Source of the DNA: RYN-433 sp036558265
GTDB lineage: Bacteria > Planctomycetota > Phycisphaerae > Tepidisphaerales > Tepidisphaeraceae
Assembly (NCBI GenBank): GCA_036558265.1
Contig: DATBFY010000020.1
Coordinates: 1 to 5,063, forward strand
Length of the DNA: 5,063 nucleotides
Direction: 5' to 3'
The notes beneath the pieces were generated by a model. The model had not been told where the DNA came from. It was given only the letters and a program-made list of their open reading frames with translations, and made no database searches. Below are positions 1 through 4,837 of this stretch, piece by piece. Position numbers and translations under genes: made by a program. Position 1 is the stretch's first letter; every line of letters starts with the position of its first letter.

Positions 1-680
1 AGCTCGACCTTGGCGGCGGCGGTCTTGATCGCGCCCTCGGTGTCGCCCATCGCGCTCTGCACGTCCATCAACAGGTCCAGATACGCCCGCTTGGCCGCGG
101 GATTGTTCACCGCCGCGTTGGCGCTGGCCTGCAGGTCGCGGGCGGCGTTCGCCAGGTACTGGCTCCTGGGGTCGATCCCCTCGACCGACGGCTTGGTCTT
201 GAGCGCCGAGGCGGGGTCCTTCTCGACCATGGCTTTCCACCCCGCCAGGGCGGCGTCGAACCGCCCCGAACGCGGACCGGCCGTCTGCATTCGCACCGCC
301 ACGTAATCCTTCAGCCATGGCTTGTTGGACGAGCCCAGCGTGGCCGTGTAACCCGTGACGGCCTCGGCGTACTTGGACTTGGCGGCGGCCTCGTCCTTGG
401 CGTTGCGCGCGTCAGAGAACGACTTCTCCGCCGCGTTGAACTGGGTTTCGCCGGTCAACTCAAGGCGGCTGATCTCGGCGATCGGCCGGTGGGTTTCGCG
501 GGTGTTGATCGTGAAGAACAGCTCGCCATCCTTGACCGAGCGGACGGTAATGTTCTTCACGGCCAGCTCGGCCCCCTCGCGTCCGCTGCGGTAATAGACG
601 TCATCCGCCAGGACAGCCGGGGCCATCCCCACCAGCAGCAGGGCAGCCAGCAGGATCTTGCGAAAAGCAGTCGGTTTCAT
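1..680 (-). CDS. Exported TPR-like protein, N-terminal part (3' end outside window)
   Basis: Reading from 680 down to the left edge gives 226 uninterrupted codons with no stop, so the C-terminus is missing. Residues 1-25 form a signal peptide: basic start MKPTAFRK, a leucine-rich core, and AVLA before DD, with cleavage probably after residue 25. Residues 26-80 look like a small beta-rich domain (YYRSGREGAELAV, then VKDGELFFTIN, then IAEISRLEL), a pattern I associate with planctomycete exported proteins. From about residue 80 the chain is alanine-rich and helical, with TPR-like spacing (FNAAEKSFSDA, AAAKSKYAEAVTGY, FDAALAGWKAMVEKDP). This suggests a periplasmic scaffold; no enzymatic motif is visible. 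The start at 680 is preferred because the signal peptide begins there and AAGGGA lies 11 bases upstream. In-frame ATGs at 707 and 713 would add 9 or 11 polar residues ahead of the signal peptide. A tRNA gene ends 40 bases upstream on the same strand. The exported-protein call is firm; the function is unknown. Confidence 0.85.
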   Translation of the reverse strand, partial: MKPTAFRKILLAALLLVGMAPAVLADDVYYRSGREGAELAVKNITVRSVKDGELFFTINTRETHRPIAEISRLELTGETQFNAAEKSFSDARNAKDEAAAKSKYAEAVTGYTATLGSSNKPWLKDYVAVRMQTAGPRSGRFDAALAGWKAMVEKDPASALKTKPSVEGIDPRSQYLANAARDLQASANAAVNNPAAKRAYLDLLMDVQSAMGDTEGAIKTAAAKVE

Positions 681-720
681 CGGTCGCGGATTCCCTTGAC
701 TGGTCATCGTCATTGGTGAA

Positions 721-802
721 TGCAGGAGAGGGGGCTCGAACCCCTACACCTTTCGGTACAGGCTCCTAAGACCTGCGCGTCTGCCAATTCCGCCACTCCT
801 GC
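721..802 (-). tRNA. tRNA-Leu (anticodon UAG)
   Basis: Read on the minus strand, the gene folds as a class II tRNA of 82 nt. The acceptor stem GCAGGAG/CTCCTGC is a perfect 7 bp, with A as discriminator at 721. The anticodon arm is CAGGT-CTTAGGA-GCCTG, placing anticodon UAG at 768-766, which reads leucine codon CUA. A variable arm ACC-GAAA-GGT and a T arm AGGGG-TTCGAGC-CCCCT follow. The extended variable arm and the D-arm sequence GGCGGAATTGGCAGACGC are typical of bacterial tRNA-Leu. CCA is not encoded: the bases after the discriminator are TTCACC. No terminator fits between the tRNA and the exported-protein gene that starts 40 bases downstream. Confidence 0.97.
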
Positions 803-857
803 GGCGCGATGGGTGAGTCTAAGCGGCAACCGGAGGGGGGGCAAGCAAACGGGGAAT

Positions 858-875
858 GATGAGGATGAGGATGAG
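858..875. repeat. GATGAG hexamer microrepeat (3 units)
   Basis: Three perfect tandem GATGAG units are followed by GAGGTCAGG. They lie about 55 bases upstream of the tRNA 5' end. The same purine-rich wording recurs at 1003-1025 (GATGAGGAGGTGAGGGATGAG), on the far side of the palindromic element at 884-1000. This is probably low-complexity sequence prone to slippage; no function can be inferred. Confidence 0.7.
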
Positions 876-883
876 GAGGTCAG

Positions 884-1000
884 GGCGATCGCATATGGGA
901 GGGCGAGCCTCCGTGCGAGCCGCGGGTTCCCCGTCAGGGGAATCCAAAAGACGGCTCGGACGCCAGCCTCGCCCCTCGTTCAATGCCACATGCGATTGCC
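884..1000. repeat. 117-bp imperfect palindromic element (MITE-like or long hairpin)
   Basis: The two halves are imperfect reverse complements. The outer ends are GGCGATCGCATATGG (884-898) and the inverse of GGCAATCGCATGTGG (986-1000), matching at 13 of 15. The middle parts (899-922 and 952-977) both read, toward the centre, as GAGGG(G)CGAG...GCGAGCCG or TCCGAGCCG. The centre is a perfect TTCCCC-GTCA-GGGGAA hairpin at 927-942. The right half carries about 15 extra bases, mainly near 978-985 and 943-951, so the fold has bulges. Near-identical 16-bp direct repeats flank it (870-885 and 1003-1018, 15 of 16 matching). It could be a small non-autonomous mobile element, a structured RNA or a REP-type palindrome. 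No coding frame is convincing here. Confidence 0.6.
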
Positions 1001-1033
1001 TTGATGAGGAGGTGAGGGATGAGGGGCGACCGG

Positions 1034-1144
1034 GGCCGGCCCAAACCCAGCCGCGTAGCGGCGAAAGACTATAGCCCACGGCGTAAGCCGTGTGGACCAT
1101 CCGACATAACCAGCGCACCAGCCCCGGCGGGGCGGCAGACGCGG
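1034..1144 (-). repeat. Multi-hairpin dispersed repeat, copy 1 (inverted orientation)
   Basis: On the minus strand this segment aligns along nearly its full length with the repeat at 2562-2684. In window order it carries GGGCCGGCCC (1033-1042), hairpin GCCGC-GTA-GCGGC (1050-1062), hairpin CACGGC-GTAA-GCCGTG (1077-1092) and hairpin GCCCC-GGC-GGGGC (1121-1133). The stems are strictly conserved relative to copy 3, while sequence between them diverges. Three short stem-loops at fixed order and spacing, repeated in intergenic DNA, fit a REP/BIME-like element. I recall similar palindromes as widespread in planctomycete genomes but could not check this here. Confidence 0.85.
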
Positions 1145-1384
1145 GCGTTGTCACGTCAAAGGCGAAGGTTACCCGCGAACGCCGCGCCGTCGCGCTGGAG
1201 AACCAAGCTCCTACCGCCGATACTGCCCTCCTCGATTGGGGACGAGCTGGGATTCCGTAGCGCTGTCGGCGACCCGGCACGGATGAAAGTAGCGAGGAGT
1301 TCTGCCGCCGGTTCCGGCGGGTCGCCCAGCGACAAGCGTCGGAGTAGGATGGGCCGGTCAGATGACCAACAAGGAGCGGCCCCC
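1145..1384. other. Intergenic region without a supported gene
   Basis: Open frames cross this stretch on both strands, but none has a ribosome binding site or a protein-like composition. The only local structure seen is a perfect inverted repeat at 1305-1320, CCGCCGG-TT-CCGGCGG, about 65 bases before the next start codon. It lacks a following T-run on either strand, so it is not an obvious intrinsic terminator. A purine-rich ribosome binding site lies at the right end. No convincing -35/-10 pair was seen. Confidence 0.5.
1371..1376 (+). promoter_or_regulatory. Ribosome binding site for the broken gene at 1385
   Basis: AAGGAG lies 8 bases ahead of ATG at 1385. It decides the start: the same frame is open back to 1019, but that extension runs through repeat copy 1 and has no such site. 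Confidence 0.7.
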
Positions 1385-1784
1385 ATGACTCAGCGGGATG
1401 GGTTTTACGCGGCACCGTTCGCCATCGACGGGGAATCAATGGGCGTGGAACATTGGCGGCTGGCCGACCTCTCGCCCAAGTGGATCGACGTGTGCGAGCG
1501 GATGTTGAACGATCTGGGGCCGAGCTTCCTACCTTCGAGGCGACGACTTGGACACCGAGCGCGAGGTCACGCGGCTGTTCATCGATTCGCTCCGGCGCGT
1601 CTTGGCGGTCCAGCAGTCCCAGCGGGCACCGTCGGCCTTCGAGGGGCTAACTGAGATAAAGGAACGTCCCCTCCACGCCATCGTACCTTGGGCCGACCCG
1701 AGCATCCCCGATCAAGACGCCGGCCTCGTTAGCGAGTTCGCGAACCACTTCGCCTCCGCGTACCTGTGCCGCTACACCGGTTGA
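1385..1784 (+). pseudogene. Unrecognised 132-aa gene split by one frameshift
   Basis: A good ribosome binding site precedes ATG 1385. The first frame gives a natural-looking protein for about 45 residues (MTQRDGFYAAPFAIDGESMG, then LADLSPKWIDVCERMLNDLG). After that it turns into arginine/alanine-rich text typical of an out-of-frame read and stops at 1654. From about 1518, the frame one base further on is protein-like (YLRGDDLDTEREVTRLFIDS, then HAIVPWADPSIPDQDAGL, then FASAYLCRYTG) and stops at 1782-1784. Removing one G from the GGGG run at 1516-1519 joins the two into a single 132-residue ORF reading ...NDLGRASYLRGDD.... The simplest reading is a one-base insertion, either a real mutation or a homopolymer sequencing error. 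I do not recognise the family; it is small, mixed-charge and soluble, with no signal peptide. It converges with the minus-strand gene at 2016-2501. Confidence 0.65.
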
Positions 1785-1879
1785 CCGGACGGCACATGAC
1801 TGTAATAGGTCAATATCGGCGCGACGAACAGGTCGGGCAGCGCCGAAACGGACACCAGGAACCGAGCGAGGTAAGGATG

Positions 1880-1965
1880 GCGGAACTGCGGGCCGGTCCG
1901 TCTGTCGCCCCTACGGGGCTAATCGTTTGGTTGCGTCTTCTACCCATGGCTTACGCCATACGCAC
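1880..1965 (+). repeat. Multi-hairpin dispersed repeat, copy 2 (degenerate or truncated)
   Basis: The left part matches copy 3 closely: GCGGAACTGCGGGCCGGT followed by CGTCTGTCGCCCCT. It carries hairpin GCCCC-TAC-GGGGC (1907-1919) and hairpin ATGGC-TTAC-GCCAT (1946-1959). The third hairpin and the GGCCGGCCC end seen in copies 1 and 3 are missing or decayed; only CCGCGCGGC follows. It sits between the converging 3' ends of the genes at 1385-1784 and 2016-2501, a usual place for REP-type palindromes. The central stem differs from copies 1 and 3 at both members of one base pair. Confidence 0.8.
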
Positions 1966-2015
1966 CGCGCGGCAGCTCTTGGCCGTTCAACGTCCGGGCG
2001 GGCAGCGTGAACCGG

Positions 2016-2501
2016 TCAATACAAGCTGGCGCGGAGCGATTGCAGGACGGCGCCGGCATCCCGACACCCGGCGAACGCGGGGCCGGTGACCATGATCCGG
2101 TCCGCGAACAGCAGCAGGTAACCCTCTCGGACGTTGTTGATCCCGATCCCCCAGCCCGGGTGGTCGCGGAGGACGGCGACGAGCCGGGCGAGCCACTCCG
2201 CGCTGACTGGAGCCGTCGGCTCGACCTCCATGTAGATGTACCGCTCGTCGTTGTACTGGTCGCCGATGATGTAGAAGACGCAGGGGTCGTCGCCCCGCGG
2301 CCAGTCACGGAGGCCGTATGGCTGCTCCGGCCCGACGACGATCGGACACTCCCCCATCGGCCCGGTCGGGCCGAACTCGCGGCACGCCCGTACAACCGCG
2401 TTGCGGACGGACTGATAGACCTGCCACGGGAGTCCGCCCGGACTCGGGTTCGGGATGCGCTCGACCGCGTAGTGGACCACCGGCATCTCCGTCGCCTTCA
2501 T
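2016..2501 (-). CDS. Unrecognised 161-aa cytoplasmic protein
   Basis: This minus-strand ORF has protein-like composition throughout: a polar N-terminus, a helical stretch (QVYQSVRNAVVRACREF, residues 28-44), a beta-rich core (PCVFYIIGDQYNDERYIYME, 73-92), a helix (SAEWLARLVAVLRDHP, 100-115) and a final strand-helix part (GYLLLFADRIMVTG, then GAVLQSLRASLY). There are no membrane segments or signal peptide. The overall look is a compact alpha/beta protein, perhaps of the immunity-protein or small orphan type, but I recognise no family and assign no function. Start choice is uncertain: ATG 2501 has no clear ribosome binding site, whereas in-frame ATG 2486 (residue 6) has AAGG 8 bases ahead and would give 156 residues. 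Repeat copy 3 lies upstream and copy 2 downstream, so the gene is bracketed by the same dispersed element. Confidence 0.75.
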   Translation of the reverse strand: MKATEMPVVHYAVERIPNPSPGGLPWQVYQSVRNAVVRACREFGPTGPMGECPIVVGPEQPYGLRDWPRGDDPCVFYIIGDQYNDERYIYMEVEPTAPVSAEWLARLVAVLRDHPGWGIGINNVREGYLLLFADRIMVTGPAFAGCRDAGAVLQSLRASLY

Positions 2502-2561
2502 GGGCGAAAGTGTAAAGGGTCACTGTCGGTCGGAAAACCCGAGGCAGGCGGGGCCGAAGGA

Positions 2562-2684
2562 GCGGAACTGCGGGCCGGTGCGTCTGTCGCCCCTGCGGGG
2601 CTGGTCGGTTGGTTGCATCTGATACCCACGGCTTACGCCGTGGGCTATCCTCGTTCGCCGCTACGCGGCTGGGTAGGCCGGCCC
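2562..2684 (+). repeat. Multi-hairpin dispersed repeat, copy 3 (most complete)
   Basis: The order is: leader GCGGAACTGCGGGCCGGTG; hairpin GCCCC-TGC-GGGGC (2589-2601); hairpin CCCACGGC-TTAC-GCCGTGGG (2625-2644, 8-bp stem); hairpin GCCGC-TAC-GCGGC (2657-2669); end GGCCGGCCC (2676-2684). Copy 1 is the same array inverted, and copy 2 is its left two thirds. The element occupies most of the gap between the stop of the DUF2252 gene (2729) and the start of the 161-aa gene (2501), both on the minus strand. No T-run follows the stems, so a terminator role is possible but not shown. Confidence 0.88.
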
Positions 2685-2691
2685 ATTCCTT

Positions 2692-2715
2692 CGTGCCTCC
2701 GTGCCTACGTGCCTT
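2692..2715. repeat. 8-bp tandem repeat CGTGCCTN (3 units)
   Basis: Three consecutive units CGTGCCTC, CGTGCCTA and CGTGCCTT begin 8 bases after the end of repeat copy 3 and end 14 bases before the DUF2252 stop codon. Only the eighth base varies. I recall the same wording next to palindromic repeats in planctomycete intergenic DNA, where spurious ORFs read ...RRHEGTK...; this is unverified here. Confidence 0.75.
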
Positions 2716-2728
2716 GTTCGACCGCGCC

Positions 2729-4150
2729 CTATCGTGCATTCGCCTCCGCCGTCACCTGCGCCTTCGCCGCATCCAGCTTGGCCTGCGCCTTGGCCGCCTC
2801 GGCCCTGGCCCTTGGGTCCGACATGAAATCCGCATACTCCCGATCCAGCGTCGCCATGTACAGCGTGCTGCGATGGCGAAGCTGATCAAACAACTCAGGC
2901 CGGTTCAGCCGCTGGAGGATCGCTGCCGCGATCGCGCTGCCCTGTTGCCTATGCATCGCGCCCGCAACGCTGCCCCACACGCGGGTCATTTCCAGCAGCT
3001 TGGGGTAGTTGCGGACGTTTTCCAGCTCGATCTCGTCGCTCCAGGGCTCCTTGAAGCTCACCCAGTAGGATTCCTTGCCGATGTCGCACCAGCAGTTGAG
3101 GTAGGCCGACGGGTTGGTGAGCACGTCCATGTCCTCGGCGCAGCGCTGGCCCGGCGAGCGCGGGTCCATTGGGATCGCGCCGGCACGTTCGGCGGCCGAC
3201 GGAATCTCCTGCTTGACGTACATCACCACGTCCATGTCCAGGCCCTTGAGCGGCTTGTCGAGCAGCACCAGGTATTTCTTCAACCCCTGGCTGCCGACGC
3301 TCTCCAGCCGCGTGCGCAGGACCACGTCCTTGATCGAATGTCGCATCGTGGCGACGTCGCTGTACCGGAAGGCGGCGCGGGCGGCGGGAGAGCGCTCGAT
3401 CGCCTGCGCCAGGCTTTTGGCCATGTCGTCGGCGCGGTCCATCGCCGGGCGAAGGATCTCCTTGGGGACCAGGCCCTTCTCCTGGGCGTGGCGGGTCTGG
3501 ACGTAGCGGAGGAAGTGGCCGGTGTCGTCGGTAAATTTGCCCAGCGTCTTGTCGTAAGTGTGTTTCTGGGCCTGGTCGATGAACTTGGTGATCTGGCGCT
3601 CGTCGGAGACCAGGTCATGGGTGGACTTATCGGAGGCGATGGCTTTGCGATACGAATCGTAGAGGGCGTGGGCGATCTCCTCGCGCCGCGGGCCGCTCAG
3701 GTCGATGTCGTTCTGGCGCGCGGAGAGGCGAATGGTGATCAGCCCCTGGAGCAGCTCGACCTGGAAGGGGAGGTGCGCGGTGTCGTCGAAATCGACCGGG
3801 CCGAAGGACGTGGCGCCGAGCTGGCCCTCACGGACGTACGTGCCGATGTTGCCCAGGTGCAGGTCGCCGTGGGTGACCAGGTACGCGTCCTTGTCGTCGA
3901 GCCAGTCGCGGGCGTGGTTCTTGACCCAGGTGAAAAGGAGATCGCGGCTGCCGCGCCAGAAGGTGTGCTGGTCCTTGGCCAGGCCCCAGATCTTCATGGG
4001 GAAGGCCAGGTCGTCGCCGGGGGTGCAGTAGGGGGCGTAGTTGTGGCGCAGGACGTCATAGGGGCGGTCGTCGGCCGACGCGCGCGGGGATGCAAGCAGG
4101 GGAAGAATCGAGGCGAGGAGGATGAACAGGCCGGAGACGGGACGAATCAT
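2729..4150 (-). CDS. DUF2252 family protein, kinase-like motifs, with signal peptide
   Basis: The 473-residue product matches the DUF2252 pattern along its length. It has FWRG at 64-67, THGDLHLGNIG at 93-103, VDFDDT at 119-124, then VELLQGLITIRLSA (131-144), IKDVVLRTRLESVGSQGL (273-290), YVKQEIPSA (311-319), GQRCAEDMDVL (334-344), YWVSFKEPW (362-370) and WGSVAGAMHRQQG (392-404). HGDLHLGN and DFDD resemble the catalytic loop and metal-binding motifs of aminoglycoside/choline-kinase-like enzymes, so phosphotransfer is a reasonable inference; the substrate is unknown. Residues 1-26 form a signal peptide (MIRP, a hydrophobic core, ASA before DD), so the protein appears to be exported, which is odd for an ATP-using fold. 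Residues 446-473 are an alanine/lysine-rich helical tail. Start ATG 4150 is chosen because the signal peptide begins there; only a weak GGTGA lies upstream. The family call is strong; the function is open. Confidence 0.92.
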   Translation of the reverse strand: MIRPVSGLFILLASILPLLASPRASADDRPYDVLRHNYAPYCTPGDDLAFPMKIWGLAKDQHTFWRGSRDLLFTWVKNHARDWLDDKDAYLVTHGDLHLGNIGTYVREGQLGATSFGPVDFDDTAHLPFQVELLQGLITIRLSARQNDIDLSGPRREEIAHALYDSYRKAIASDKSTHDLVSDERQITKFIDQAQKHTYDKTLGKFTDDTGHFLRYVQTRHAQEKGLVPKEILRPAMDRADDMAKSLAQAIERSPAARAAFRYSDVATMRHSIKDVVLRTRLESVGSQGLKKYLVLLDKPLKGLDMDVVMYVKQEIPSAAERAGAIPMDPRSPGQRCAEDMDVLTNPSAYLNCWCDIGKESYWVSFKEPWSDEIELENVRNYPKLLEMTRVWGSVAGAMHRQQGSAIAAAILQRLNRPELFDQLRHRSTLYMATLDREYADFMSDPRARAEAAKAQAKLDAAKAQVTAEANAR

Positions 4151-4315
4151 TCATTCACCGTGCGGATCGGCAAGTTTAAGACGGGGCACCGTCATCGTTT
4201 CAATTGTACGCAGGTAAATGATCGGGGTGCGCGGTTAGGCGCGCGCGAGGCTCCTGTTAATAATACGATGGGGAGGGCGATCTGACGGCAAGTTATGCTG
4301 GACAAGTGGGTTGCG
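4151..4315. promoter_or_regulatory. Leader region upstream of the DUF2252 gene
   Basis: This 165-base gap lies between the stop of the 74-aa gene and the DUF2252 start, both on the minus strand, and must hold the DUF2252 promoter if the two are not co-transcribed. On the minus strand TACAAT (4208-4203) and TATTAT resemble -10 boxes, but neither has a good -35 at 16-18 bases. A 5-bp stem GACGG-GGCA-CCGTC lies at 4180-4193. This is suggestive only. Confidence 0.25.
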
Positions 4316-4540
4316 CTAATGGCGGACGGATGCGTTGCCAGGGGGCGGAGCAGACGGCACGCCCGCAGCACCATTGGCGTCATCGACGACGGCCTGGGCG
4401 CGGGCGAGGTGGCGGGCAGCGGCGCGGAGGCACTGTTCCATGGCGAAGAACTCGGCCCTGGCATCGCTGAGCATCCGGGCGCGGAGGCGATCGTCGAGAT
4501 ACGAGGGGTCTTCGGATGCGTCGTACATCTGGCGGTTCAT
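4316..4540 (-). CDS. Small helical hypothetical protein (74 aa)
   Basis: ATG 4540 is preceded by GGGAGG (4550-4545) with 4 bases between, the best reason to accept this short frame. The product starts acidic (MNRQMYDASEDPSYLDDRL), continues as one probable amphipathic alanine-rich helix (DARAEFFAMEQCLRAAARHL, then ARAQAVVDDAN, about residues 26-55), and ends in a proline-rich disordered tail (VPSAPPPGNAS). There is no signal peptide, membrane segment or metal-binding pattern. It lies 165 bases upstream of the DUF2252 gene on the same strand and is divergent from the gene at 4838. Family and function are not recognised. Overlapping frames on the other strand lack ribosome binding sites and look like composition artefacts. 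Confidence 0.6.
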   Translation of the reverse strand: MNRQMYDASEDPSYLDDRLRARMLSDARAEFFAMEQCLRAAARHLARAQAVVDDANGAAGVPSAPPPGNASVRH

Positions 4541-4643
4541 TTCGCCTCCCGTTCGGCGTCTGCCTTGATATTAACCTAGACAATGCGACCAAAACGCACA
4601 ACCGACGAAGTTGCGGTGTGGAAAGGTTTTACCCCGCGGTGCA

Positions 4644-4663
4644 CCGGCGGTGGACCACGCCGG
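4644..4663. promoter_or_regulatory. Inverted repeat, possible operator or hairpin
   Basis: CCGGCG and CGCCGG are perfect 6-bp arms around an 8-base centre GTGGACCA, near the middle of the divergent region. It could bind a dimeric regulator or form a short hairpin; in GC-rich DNA a chance match is also likely. Confidence 0.25.
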
Positions 4664-4823
4664 ATGTGCGTTGCGGGACTGGGGTTATTGCGGCGGGGAT
4701 CTTCCCAAAAGATGAGCCTCGGATGAGACGGACGACCAATGTCGTGAGCGCGGCGCAGGCGGGACATTAGTCTCATTGGCGGGCCGCGCGGGATGGATTC
4801 CGCGAGGCTCGATTTTGATCGTC

Positions 4824-4830
4824 GGGGAGG
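4824..4830 (+). promoter_or_regulatory. Ribosome binding site for the gene at 4838
   Basis: GGGGAGG is a strong Shine-Dalgarno match 7 bases before ATG 4838. It fixes the start of the partial gene at the right edge. Confidence 0.75.
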
Positions 4831-4837
4831 CGCACCC

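Larger units (their letters stand above)
4541..4837. other. Divergent intergenic region (297 bases)
   Basis: This region separates the minus-strand gene starting at 4540 from the plus-strand gene starting at 4838 and should carry promoters in both directions. Toward the left gene an AT-rich patch (TTGATATTAACC, 4564-4575) offers a -10-like TAATAT on the minus strand without a good -35. An inverted repeat CCGGCG-8-CGCCGG lies at 4644-4663, and a weaker AATGTC/GACATT pair at 4738-4768. None has a T-run. No coding frame is convincing. Confidence 0.4.

Noticed and set aside
721..745. tRNA 3' end as an integration (att) site for an island
   Set aside because: No second copy of the tRNA 3' end was found in the window, no integrase is present, and the accessory-looking DNA lies on the 5' side of the tRNA.
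1305..1320. CCGCCGG-TT-CCGGCGG as an intrinsic terminator
   Set aside because: Strong stem but no T-run on either strand and no gene ending next to it.
1156..1386. Minus-strand 76-codon frame divergent from the broken gene
   Set aside because: No supporting ribosome binding site; its start overlaps the start codon of the supported gene at 1385 on the opposite strand and its composition is not convincing.
819..1439. Minus-strand 206-codon frame
   Set aside because: It runs through the palindromic element and repeat copy 1, reading the repeats as protein (AYAVGYSLSPLRGWV). The same peptide text appears from copy 3 on the plus strand, which marks it as translated repeat.
1034..2715. Repeat copies as a CRISPR array
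   Set aside because: Copies are about 110 bp, differ in orientation and are separated by whole genes; there are no short regular spacers and no cas genes.
2305..2739. Minus-strand 144-codon frame
   Set aside because: It translates the CGTGCCT tandem and repeat copy 3 (RRHGGTKE, SPRRKPW) and then overlaps the better-supported 161-aa gene in another frame.
2609..4285. Open plus-strand frame of 558 codons
   Set aside because: It is antisense to the DUF2252 gene, whose conserved motifs are all on the minus strand. The plus-strand product is a monotonous V/G/L/A/R text explained by GC-rich codon use, has no ribosome binding site, and runs through repeat copy 3.
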